Assembly: GCA_016839245.1 (NCBI GenBank)
Contig: JAEOUN010000080.1
Coordinates: forward strand, 1-13,571
DNA: 13,571 nucleotides
Reading direction: 5' to 3'
Source: Candidatus Thorarchaeota archaeon
GTDB lineage: Archaea > Asgardarchaeota > Thorarchaeia > Thorarchaeales > Thorarchaeaceae
Translations under genes and position numbers: made by a program
Shown: piece after piece, positions 7,388-13,571 of the stretch
How positions within the stretch are numbered: the first letter of the stretch is position 1
How the letters are laid out: each line of letters starts with the position of its first letter
The notes under the pieces: generated by a model
What the model was told of the DNA's origin: nothing
Seen by the model: only the letters and a program-made list of their open reading frames with translations
Database searches by the model: none

Positions 7388-8056
7388 TTATTTGGAGATT
7401 AGAAAATAATCGCATTGGGAATTTAGAATGCAATCACTACAACGAGGATTTTGAGACTTGCAAACTTCTCTTCCATGATAAACAAGATTCTTGTTAAGGG
7501 ATGGAATACATTCGTGTGGTAGAATCTGTTCAAGAAGAACTTGTGCTTTCTCACGAGATACATTTGAGTCAATAAGCCCAAGCCGCTTGGTCACTCTCCA
7601 AACATGGGTGTCTACGGGTAATACTGAACGTCTAAATGAAAAGAGAAGTACAATTGCTGCAGTCTTCGGACCTACTCCATGAAGAGAAGTCAGCCATTCC
7701 TTCGCCTCATCAAGCTCCATCGATTCCAGATGTGAGAGATCGAGTTGTCCGATTCGATTTTGTATCTCATGAAGTGTTGCTTGAATTCGCTTCGCCTTGA
7801 GATTGAACATACCTGACGATCGAATCACTTGAGCCAATTCATTTTGAGGTGCCTGAAGTACATCATCCCAAGTTGGATAGAACCTCTTCAGATTCTCGAA
7901 TGCTCTATACATGTTGGCATCATTAGTGTGCTGACTGAGAATTGTCATAACAAGCTCATCAAGTGGCGGTAACTGGCGCTCACTTATCTCGTCACCATAG
8001 TGTTGAATGAGAATTTTGCAAATCTCTTGGGCTTTAGAATTCAAATGGTTAATCAT
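7388..8056 (-). CDS. nth: Endonuclease III (DNA glycosylase/AP lyase)
   Basis: 222 residues, close to the usual length of the family. It excises oxidised pyrimidines and cuts the abasic site in base excision repair. The helix-hairpin-helix is LHGVGPKTAA at 125-134 with catalytic Lys131, followed by LPVDTHV at 146-152 with catalytic Asp149. The C-terminal 4Fe-4S loop is complete, with C199-x6-C206-x2-C209-x5-C215. The frame continues upstream to 8275, but that extra part is Cys/Ser-rich, non-conserved in character, and overlaps the divergent flavodoxin gene. The ATG at 8056 (MINHLNSK) gives the proper N-terminus, with a weak CTGAAG upstream. Function is well supported; distinction from the close MutY/Mig relatives rests on the Lys plus Asp pair and overall length. 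Confidence 0.92.
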   Translation of the reverse strand: MINHLNSKAQEICKILIQHYGDEISERQLPPLDELVMTILSQHTNDANMYRAFENLKRFYPTWDDVLQAPQNELAQVIRSSGMFNLKAKRIQATLHEIQNRIGQLDLSHLESMELDEAKEWLTSLHGVGPKTAAIVLLFSFRRSVLPVDTHVWRVTKRLGLIDSNVSREKAQVLLEQILPHECIPSLNKNLVYHGREVCKSQNPRCSDCILNSQCDYFLISK

Positions 8057-8130
8057 CTTCAGGACATATACCGAACACGGTTTCCTTAAAATGGTCTCAT
8101 TATGGAAGTATCCTTTGCGATATACTTTTG

Positions 8131-8138
8131 TTATATTA
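8131..8138 (+). promoter_or_regulatory. TATA box of the flavodoxin gene, leaderless spacing
   Basis: TTATATTA is centred about 27 bases before the ATG at 8162. Archaeal transcription normally starts about 25-27 bases after the TATA centre, so the transcript would begin at or next to the start codon. The only SD-like bases (GTGAG) abut the ATG and are too close to work, which agrees with a leaderless mRNA. Confidence 0.45.
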
Positions 8139-8161
8139 CGGACATCAACTGATGACGTGAG

Positions 8162-8578
8162 ATGAAAATTGGAGTTATTTATGAAAGCACTCGTGGAAGA
8201 ACTAAGATGATGGCAGAAGCAATCTGTGAGGGAGCAAAAGCAGCAGGTAAAGACTGCGAGGTGGTCGATGCACAAAATTTCAATGGACTGAATGATTTCT
8301 GTGCATTAGCTGTAGGAAGCTCAACAAGAATGAAGCGAGTCCTTCCAATGGTTAAAAGAATTTTAGCTGAATTGACATCATTGAATGGTCTTCCTGTAGC
8401 CAGCTTTGGTTCATATGGATGGAGTGGCGAGGCGCCCGATGAGATAATGAACCAATTGCTTGAACTTGGTGGAACTCAAGTCATAGACCACCCGATTAAA
8501 GCTAAAGACTATCCGGGTGAGGAAAACTTAGAAGAGTGTCGCAGTCTTGGAAAGCAACTCTCAGAAATATGCAAGTAA
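8162..8578 (+). CDS. Small flavodoxin-like electron carrier
   Basis: 138 residues, a single flavodoxin fold. MKIGVIYES is strand 1, followed by the FMN phosphate loop S9-T10-R11-G12-R13-T14, which fits the (T/S)xTGxT pattern with Arg for the central Thr. ALAVGSST at 48-55 is the second flavin loop. SFGSYGWSGEA at 81-91 matches the loop typical of flavodiiron-protein flavodoxin domains, but no diiron domain is fused and none is nearby. It would bind FMN and shuttle electrons in the cytosol; partners are unknown. It is divergent from nth, with the upstream ABC exporter gene following 94 bases downstream. Confidence 0.85.
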   Translation: MKIGVIYESTRGRTKMMAEAICEGAKAAGKDCEVVDAQNFNGLNDFCALAVGSSTRMKRVLPMVKRILAELTSLNGLPVASFGSYGWSGEAPDEIMNQLLELGGTQVIDHPIKAKDYPGEENLEECRSLGKQLSEICK

Positions 8579-8672
8579 GAACGATGTTGCTGATAGATTG
8601 TGTTTTCTTTGAATGCAACCTTCGTAACTCTTATCAAACATACACAAATCAAGGAATACTGGTGCTGAAGAC

Positions 8673-10598
8673 ATGGGTCACATAAGAAGACTCACAGGAT
8701 ATGCCTTAAGAAGAAAGAAGCTCTTCTTTGGCTATCTGACTTCAGCCGTTATTGGCACCATTTTCAACCTTCTTACACCACTGGTTCTCATTGATATTGT
8801 AGATGTGGCAATTCTTGGTAATCAACTGAATCTGTTACTTCCATACATTGTTCTTTTTATTGGACTTGGCCTATTATATGCACTCTTCGATATGCTAGGT
8901 AGATATGGATCTGCAATACTATCGCAATATATCATCTACACTCTTCGTGAAGAAATATATGATAGTCTAATGGAGAAAGACTTGTCATTTTACGACCAAA
9001 ACGAAACTGGACAACTACTTGCACGAGCAACGACAGATGTCAGTACTATGCGAGAGTTCCTCTATTGGGGCTATAGAGTGATTTTCATCGCATTTGCACA
9101 GCTTATAGGAACATACATAGTAATGTGGAGTGTTAATCCACCACTCACTATCTACATGCTTGTATGGATACCAGTGATGATAGTCTTCATCTATTCATTC
9201 GCAAAGAAAGTCAGACCAATCTTTTTTGCTGCACGTAAACAATATGGAGTGTTGAGCTCGGTTCTTGCTGAGAATGTTGTAGGACACAAGGTTGTGAGAT
9301 CATATGCTTCAGAAGATAGAGAATCTCAGAGAGTTGAGAGAGAAAATAGAGGTTTTCGTGATCTACGAGTTCGCGCAAGCAAATTTGAGGCATTCTTTCA
9401 ACCAATGCTTCCATCATTGATCAGCATGGCAATTGGTGCGTTGATTTACATAGGTGGTCTTGACTATATCCGAGGGAACCTCACCTATGGTCAATTTGTT
9501 GGTTTTGTTTCACTAATTGGGATGCTGGTTCTCCCAGCGCGATTTCTAAGCTGGGGAGTAGGTATGTATCAACGAGCGTCAGCTTCAGGAGAACGCACTT
9601 TCTATATTCTGGATGCAGTTGAAGAGGTGATAGATCCTGAAAATCCCGTAACTGTCACTAACTTTCAAGGAGCAGTAGATTTCAATAATATTTCCTTCAG
9701 TTATGGAGGCGAGGGATACATCCTCAGAGATATTGACCTTCATGTGAAACCAGGACAGATAGTCGCACTTCTTGGTGGTACAGGCTCAGGAAAAACAAGT
9801 TTGGTTAACTTGATACCACGATTCTATGATGTAGATGCTAGTGGAAAAGTGGACTATGGCGGAAAATCATACAAAGTAAGTAAGAACAAGACAGTTGTGA
9901 TTAATGAAAATGAATACAAAATAATCGATAATCAGATAGAAATTGATGGACAAATGATAAAGGTTGATCCACCAGGCGAGATACTCATCGATGGAATAAA
10001 CATCAAACGATATGCGTTAAGCTATTTGCGAAAGCAAATTGGAATGGTGCATCAAGATCCCTTCCTCTTCTCAGCATCTCTTAAAGATAATATCTCATTT
10101 GGACGCCCAGAGGCATCTGAAGAAGATATCATCAATGCCGCGAAAACTGCGATGATACATGATTTCATCATGAGCCTTGAGAATGGCTATGAGTCAGAGG
10201 TTGGAGAGAGAGGGGTAACACTTAGTGGAGGACAAAAACAGAGGATAGCAATTGCTAGAGCTTTACTTGCAAATCCACGAATCTTGATATTGGATGATTC
10301 CACAAGTTCAGTTGATGCCAAGACAGAAATGTTAATTCAAAAAGCCTTAAAGAATTTGATGAAGGGACGTACGACTTTCATTATCACACATCGATTGAGT
10401 ACAGTTCGTAATGCAGATTTGATTGTTATGATGGAGCGTGGGCAGATTGTTGAAATGGGTAGTCATGATGAATTGATTGCCAAGGAAAAATTGTATTATA
10501 ACATCCATCAGACATTGACTGAGATGGAGCTTGCTGCAAGTGTGGCAATGGATCCATCTGCAAAGATAGGTACACAGAGAGGTGGCACTGATGAGTAG
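8673..10598 (+). CDS. ABC exporter subunit 1 (heterodimer, degenerate catalytic Glu, NBD insert)
   Basis: 641 residues: a six-helix type IV exporter transmembrane domain (about 15-310), then a nucleotide-binding domain (about 330-610). Visible motifs are Walker A GGTGSGKT at 368-375, Q-loop Gln461, a full signature LSGGQ at 517-521, Walker B ILILD at 537-541, and the H-loop His573. The residue after Walker B, normally the catalytic Glu, is Asp542 (LDDSTSSVD), as in the degenerate subunit of TM287/288-type heterodimers. Residues about 392-435 are an insert between Walker A and the Q-loop (separate entry). The protein is about 40 residues longer than its partner for this reason. The gene overlaps the next one, so the two are co-translated. 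The substrate could be a drug, lipid or peptide; nothing in the sequence decides. Confidence 0.92.
   Translation: MGHIRRLTGYALRRKKLFFGYLTSAVIGTIFNLLTPLVLIDIVDVAILGNQLNLLLPYIVLFIGLGLLYALFDMLGRYGSAILSQYIIYTLREEIYDSLMEKDLSFYDQNETGQLLARATTDVSTMREFLYWGYRVIFIAFAQLIGTYIVMWSVNPPLTIYMLVWIPVMIVFIYSFAKKVRPIFFAARKQYGVLSSVLAENVVGHKVVRSYASEDRESQRVERENRGFRDLRVRASKFEAFFQPMLPSLISMAIGALIYIGGLDYIRGNLTYGQFVGFVSLIGMLVLPARFLSWGVGMYQRASASGERTFYILDAVEEVIDPENPVTVTNFQGAVDFNNISFSYGGEGYILRDIDLHVKPGQIVALLGGTGSGKTSLVNLIPRFYDVDASGKVDYGGKSYKVSKNKTVVINENEYKIIDNQIEIDGQMIKVDPPGEILIDGINIKRYALSYLRKQIGMVHQDPFLFSASLKDNISFGRPEASEEDIINAAKTAMIHDFIMSLENGYESEVGERGVTLSGGQKQRIAIARALLANPRILILDDSTSSVDAKTEMLIQKALKNLMKGRTTFIITHRLSTVRNADLIVMMERGQIVEMGSHDELIAKEKLYYNIHQTLTEMELAASVAMDPSAKIGTQRGGTDE
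9846..9977 (+). other. Insert in the nucleotide-binding domain of ABC subunit 1
   Basis: About 44 codons are added between FYDVDASG and GEILIDGINI, where related exporters, including the partner subunit here (FYDVVSGSIQIDGIDI), read straight through. The insert keeps the frame. It consists of strand-turn-strand units: KVDYGGKSYKV, VVINENEYKII and QIEIDGQMIKV, each resembling the host hairpin EILIDGINIK that follows. It falls in the antiparallel beta subdomain, a surface away from the dimer interface, so ATP binding should be preserved. Origin by internal hairpin duplication is inferred from the shared I-D-G pattern. Confidence 0.7.
10579..10585 (+). promoter_or_regulatory. Ribosome site for ABC subunit 2 inside subunit 1
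   Basis: GAGGTGG lies 5 bases before the ATG at 10591. The upstream GTG at 10583 region, which would extend the frame by three codons, is part of this site and so is unlikely to be the start. Confidence 0.55.
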
Positions 10599-12420
10599 TG
10601 CTTTAGATGGTGCAGATGATCCAGATGCTCGTACTTACGAGTACACTGACTCACAGTTACTGACCCGTATGGTAAGATATCTATTAGCATACAAGCCGTT
10701 ATTCCTTGCTGTCGTCATATTAACAATTATAGGAATTTTACTTAGTGTTTGGGCTCCATTTATTCTCAGACAGGCAATAGATATTGATTTCCCAAGTGGA
10801 GTTCTACAAGCAATAGTTTCCACAGCTCTATTATACATTCTACTTCAAATTTTGAACTGGCTGGTAAGCTTTGTCAGTGGCTATTTCATGTCACTCATGG
10901 GACAGAGAGCGGTCTATGATATTAGGCAAGAATTGTATTCACATATACAGGATATGTCAGAGGAGTTTCATGATCACTCTTCAAGTGGCAGGGTAATCTC
11001 CAGATTGACGAATGACATAGATAGAATGACTGAACTCTTGGGTGGAGAACTAATCAATACCTTTGCGCAGATATTTGTTGTATTTGCAATTGGTGCGGCA
11101 ATGTTGACATCGAATTTTAGACTTGCATTTGTAGCTCTATCTATTGTCCCAATCCTATTAGTCACAACAGTATATTTCCGTAAGTTGTTGAGAGAAGCCT
11201 ATCGAAGAACAAGAAAGACAATATCCAATGTCACATCTAATTTCGCAGAGAGTATTTCTGGTGCCAAAGTAACCAAGAGCTTTGCAAGAGAACGAAGAAG
11301 CGCTGAGATTTTCGCAGAGATTAATGAAGCAGACTATCAATCGAATGTCGATGCTGGAAAAGCTCAAGCTGCCTTCTTTCCGGTCATTAGGTTCATTGGT
11401 GGACTTGGAACAGCAATAATTCTGCTTTTTGGTGGATGGTTCTTTCTTAATCCGGATTTCCTGTATATTAACGATGTATTAACTCCAGTAGTTACACTTG
11501 GAACTATTGTGATGTTTGTTCAATTCAGCGATAGTTTCTTTCGTCCAATTTTGACAATTGCGAATTTTTACACCGCAGTGCAGAGTGCATTTGCTGGCGG
11601 AGAGCGTGTCTTCTCAATACTAGATATAGAGTCAGCTGTGAAGGATACCCCAGATGCTATGCCAATGCCAGAAATAAAGGGGGATGTCAGATTCGACAAT
11701 GTGACATTCAGATATGGTGATGGACCTATTGTATTAGAAGACTTTAATCTAGAGATTCAGCCAGGAGAGACAATAGCTATTGTTGGAGATACTGGAGCAG
11801 GAAAGACTACAATTGTCAGCCTATTGAATCGGTTTTATGATGTCGTTAGTGGATCAATACAAATCGATGGAATAGATATCAGGACAGTAACGCAGAGGTC
11901 TCTTCACTCGAAAATTGGTCTTGTTCTTCAGGATGCATTTCTATTTATGGGAACTGTGAAGGAAAACATAAAGTATGGGCGTCAAAATGCAACTGATGAG
12001 GAGATTGTTGAAGCACTCGAAGCAATTGGAGCAAGAAGAATTATTGAGAATTTAGACCATGGACTCGATACTGAGGTAGGAGAGAGAGGAGCAAGATTGT
12101 CTGAAGGAGAGAGGCAACTTGTTAGTTTTGCTCGTGCACTCTTAGCTGATCCCAAAATACTAATTCTGGATGAAGCCACTAGCTCAATTGACATCTATAC
12201 GGAACATGCAATCCAGAAAGGAATGCGTGTTCTTCTATCTGGTAGAACTGCTATTGTTATTGCTCACAGGCTTTCAACAATTGTAAATGCTGATAGAATT
12301 GTGGTACTCGAACATGGAAGGATAGTAGAGTCAGGAAGACATGCTGAACTAATGCAACTCAAAGGAAAATATCATTCATTATATGAACTCCAAATTCGTC
12401 CAAGAGCAATGCAGAGATAA
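10591..12420 (+). CDS. ABC exporter subunit 2 (heterodimer, catalytic Glu, degenerate signature)
   Basis: 609 residues from the ATG at 10591, which overlaps the previous stop by 8 bases (ATGAGTAG), so translation is coupled. A hydrophilic N-terminus of about 25 residues precedes six transmembrane helices (about 35-325) and a nucleotide-binding domain (about 365-605). Walker A is GDTGAGKT at 399-406, the Q-loop is Gln447, Walker B ends at Asp527 followed by the catalytic Glu528 (LDEATSSID), and the H-loop is His559. The signature is LSEGE at 503-507 instead of LSGGQ. Together with Asp542 in subunit 1 this gives one degenerate and one competent ATP site, the rule for heterodimeric exporters. 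No insert is present here (FYDVVSGSIQIDG). The hairpin at 12437-12462 follows. Substrate unknown. Confidence 0.93.
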   Translation: MSSALDGADDPDARTYEYTDSQLLTRMVRYLLAYKPLFLAVVILTIIGILLSVWAPFILRQAIDIDFPSGVLQAIVSTALLYILLQILNWLVSFVSGYFMSLMGQRAVYDIRQELYSHIQDMSEEFHDHSSSGRVISRLTNDIDRMTELLGGELINTFAQIFVVFAIGAAMLTSNFRLAFVALSIVPILLVTTVYFRKLLREAYRRTRKTISNVTSNFAESISGAKVTKSFARERRSAEIFAEINEADYQSNVDAGKAQAAFFPVIRFIGGLGTAIILLFGGWFFLNPDFLYINDVLTPVVTLGTIVMFVQFSDSFFRPILTIANFYTAVQSAFAGGERVFSILDIESAVKDTPDAMPMPEIKGDVRFDNVTFRYGDGPIVLEDFNLEIQPGETIAIVGDTGAGKTTIVSLLNRFYDVVSGSIQIDGIDIRTVTQRSLHSKIGLVLQDAFLFMGTVKENIKYGRQNATDEEIVEALEAIGARRIIENLDHGLDTEVGERGARLSEGERQLVSFARALLADPKILILDEATSSIDIYTEHAIQKGMRVLLSGRTAIVIAHRLSTIVNADRIVVLEHGRIVESGRHAELMQLKGKYHSLYELQIRPRAMQR

Positions 12421-12436
12421 TTAATAGAAATAGAGT

Positions 12437-12462
12437 GAGTCACCGCCGACAGACGGTGACTC
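12437..12462. terminator. Strong hairpin between convergent transcription units
   Basis: A perfect 9-bp stem (GAGTCACCG with CGGTGACTC) closes an eight-base loop. It starts 16 bases after the stop of ABC subunit 2 on + and lies 18 bases after the stop of the small minus-strand gene. The minus-strand exit is T-rich (ACTCTATTTCTATT), so it best fits termination of the three-gene minus unit. It may serve both directions. Confidence 0.55.
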
Positions 12463-12480
12463 GAGAGTATAGCTTACAAA

Positions 12481-12600
12481 TCAGCTATTACGATGGTGAT
12501 TAGTTTCTGAGATTTGAGGTTGGGATGCTAGCCGGTACATGAAGTTCGCAATTTTTGATTCAATGCGATTCAAACGTACCTGATTCTCATCCATAAGCAT
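12481..12600 (-). CDS. 39-residue small protein, translationally coupled
   Basis: A short frame begins with ATG at 12600-12598, whose A is the last base of the preceding stop codon (TAATG), and ends with TGA at 12483-12481. GGGAGG (12605-12610) lies 4 bases before the ATG, inside the upstream gene, so ribosomes would restart here. The product begins MLMDENQVRLNRIESKIA. Val8, Leu10, Ile13, Ile17, Phe20 and Leu24 make an amphipathic helix, followed by a polar tail (QISETNHHRNS). A second ATG two codons in is a possible alternative start. No family is recognised. Helix packing against the coiled-coil protein of the same unit is a guess. The support is the ribosome site, coupling and terminator position rather than homology. 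Confidence 0.6.
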   Translation of the reverse strand: MLMDENQVRLNRIESKIANFMYRLASQPQISETNHHRNS

Positions 12601-13364
12601 TAATCCTCCCAGTCAAAATCATCTACATTATCATATGGAAAATCCCTCATTGTTCGTTTCACAGACTTTAGTGATTTTAGTCCCTTGAGCTCTTTCATGG
12701 CTGAAGTCACTGAGTTAGATACGACCTGACCAATATCTAAGAGACCGTCAAATCCGTAGATTCCATTCTTACCAATAATGATTTGTTTACCATCATCGTT
12801 TGTGACTGCTACGCCGCTTCTACTCACAGATACCAATTTGTTATCATCAATAACAAACACTTGCTTGCCATAGATAAAGACAAGACCGTTCTTCTCACCC
12901 AAAACAAGTAGAATCTTTGTTTCATTGGTGTCCATTCCAAAGAATATCTTAGATTTTTCCTTCTTGTCAATGTGGGATTTCCTGTCATCACCGTTAAGAT
13001 GATCCATTATTGTGGACTCAATTTTCCGGATAAGGGCTTCGGAGTCGCTAAATCCTTTGGTGTGAAGGTCTGAGCTATTAGCTGACCGTGAGATATTTTC
13101 AAGGGATGATACGCCTATGTAGAGCTGCACTCCAGAAAGTTCGCCACTCACAGATTCCCCCATAGCACCAACTTTGGTTTCAGCTATGGCGTCAACTGCA
13201 AATGATGAAGATCCAACAAAAGCGACACCTACACGCTTATCATTCTCTAGTAAGTATACCCATAAGCAGCCAGCTTCCATCTTGACATAGGCTTTTTCGT
13301 GGGAGATTAACTCATAATCCTGAGTTGATATCATTATTTCATTATCTGGTCTTAGATCTCTCAT
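12600..13364 (-). CDS. Beta-rich protein of unknown function with FDWED tail
   Basis: 254 residues, no signal peptide or transmembrane helix, and no family I recognise. Residues 10-85 are beta-rich (AYVKMEAGCLWVYLL, RVGVAFVG, GVQLYIGV) and contain Gly/Ser/Ala turns. Residues 106-125 are a helix, 126-138 a charged linker (DDRKSHIDKKEKSK). Residues 139-205 form a second set of short strands (KIFFGM, KILLVLG, LVFIYGKQVFVIDD, KQIIIGKNGIYGF) with a repeated strand-turn character. Residues 210-240 are a basic helical part (KELKGLKSLKSVKR). The last ten residues, DNVDDFDWED, closely match the end of the upstream protein. The ATG at 13364 has an excellent Shine-Dalgarno 5 bases before it. The gene is 12 bases from the gene upstream and overlaps the gene downstream by one base. 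A structural or scaffold role is only a guess. Confidence 0.75.
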   Translation of the reverse strand: MRDLRPDNEIMISTQDYELISHEKAYVKMEAGCLWVYLLENDKRVGVAFVGSSSFAVDAIAETKVGAMGESVSGELSGVQLYIGVSSLENISRSANSSDLHTKGFSDSEALIRKIESTIMDHLNGDDRKSHIDKKEKSKIFFGMDTNETKILLVLGEKNGLVFIYGKQVFVIDDNKLVSVSRSGVAVTNDDGKQIIIGKNGIYGFDGLLDIGQVVSNSVTSAMKELKGLKSLKSVKRTMRDFPYDNVDDFDWED

Positions 13365-13369
13365 CTTTT

Positions 13370-13377
13370 CACCTCCT
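13370..13377 (-). promoter_or_regulatory. Strong Shine-Dalgarno overlapping the preceding stop
   Basis: AGGAGGTG on the minus strand, 5 bases before the ATG at 13364, is the strongest ribosome site in the window. Its first base is the last base of the TGA of the upstream coiled-coil gene, so the two genes are likely translated in tandem. Confidence 0.7.
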
Positions 13378-13571
13378 CAATCTTTCCAATCGAATGAATC
13401 GATGTCATCATCATCATCATCGTCGTCGTCATCCTCTAGTTCATCAATTACATCTTCAATTTGATCAGAGAGATTCTCAACTGAATCTTGAGCTCTCTCA
13501 AGTTCATCAGAAACTCGTTCTAGATGTGCCTGCGCAGTCTCCAAGTCGTGAGCATCCTCAACATCTATTTC
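13377..13571 (-). CDS. Acidic coiled-coil protein, C-terminal part only, FDWKD tail
   Basis: An open frame enters from the right edge and ends with TGA at 13379-13377. The visible 64 residues are the C-terminus of a longer protein. Residues 9-47 form a continuous acidic helix (LETAQAHLERVSDELERAQD, continuing with NLSDQIEDVIDELE) with hydrophobic residues at 3-4 spacing, typical of a coiled coil. Then come ten aspartates in a row and the tail DIDSFDWKD. The start and N-terminal domain lie outside the window, so no family can be assigned; long-helix families such as Snf7/PspA-like or myosin-tail-like proteins are possible but unsupported. It heads the tight unit with the two following minus-strand genes. 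Confidence 0.7.
   Translation of the reverse strand, partial: EIDVEDAHDLETAQAHLERVSDELERAQDSVENLSDQIEDVIDELEDDDDDDDDDDIDSFDWKD
13404..13433 (-). repeat. Ten-codon Asp run (GAT/GAC) inside the coiled-coil gene
   Basis: A trinucleotide tract encodes ten consecutive Asp residues. It contains five consecutive GAT flanked by GAC codons, so length variation by slippage is possible. It separates the coiled coil from the conserved C-terminal tail. Confidence 0.8.

Noticed and set aside
8057..8275. N-terminal extension of the endonuclease III frame, about 73 residues
   Set aside because: It is Cys/Ser-rich, unlike the family, and lies antisense to the start of the flavodoxin gene and over its promoter. 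The ATG at 8056 gives a normal-length enzyme.
9846..9977. Intein, frameshift or mobile insertion in ABC subunit 1
   Set aside because: The stretch is too short for an intein, has no splice-type residues, keeps the frame and resembles the host hairpin, so a structured domain insert is the better reading.

Overview
The window looks archaeal and most likely comes from an Asgard archaeon (a Thorarchaeia-like lineage is my best guess, not proven). The reasons are a longin-like N-terminal domain in the first gene, leaderless-type promoters with TATA elements about 27 nt before the start codon, a membrane-anchored winged-helix regulator, and secreted proteins held by a C-terminal membrane helix after a Thr/Ser stalk. 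Base composition is AT-leaning and even, with no insertion sequence, tRNA, rRNA, CRISPR array or phage gene visible. No gene-free stretch exceeds 300 bases.

Left part (1-4667): the 3' end of a longin-like protein gene on + meets three genes on -. These are a large secreted, C-terminally anchored protein with two calcium-loop motifs, an anchored extracellular protein of the SGNH-hydrolase-like 'HTSHGSQ' type, and an elongated TspO/MBR membrane protein. GC-rich hairpins sit just after the stop codons at 690-712 and 2787-2806.

Middle (4828-8578): a two-helix membrane-anchored wHTH regulator is divergent from a small zinc-ribbon protein. Next come a Na+/H+ antiporter with an Asp-Asp ion-site motif, endonuclease III with its 4Fe-4S loop, and, divergent from it, a small stand-alone flavodoxin.

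Right part (8673-12420): two overlapping genes encode a heterodimeric ABC exporter. ATP-site residues are distributed asymmetrically, as in the TM287/288 type: the first subunit has Asp for the catalytic Glu, and the second has a degenerate LSEGE signature. The first subunit also carries an insert of about 44 residues in its nucleotide-binding domain that reads like repeated beta-hairpins.

Far right (12481-13571): a tightly coupled, unrecognised unit on -. It consists of an acidic coiled-coil protein (cut by the window edge), a beta-rich 254-residue protein, and a 39-residue protein whose start overlaps the preceding stop. The first two, otherwise dissimilar, share an almost identical C-terminal tail ending F-D-W-(K/E)-D. 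This is the best candidate here for an undescribed system.
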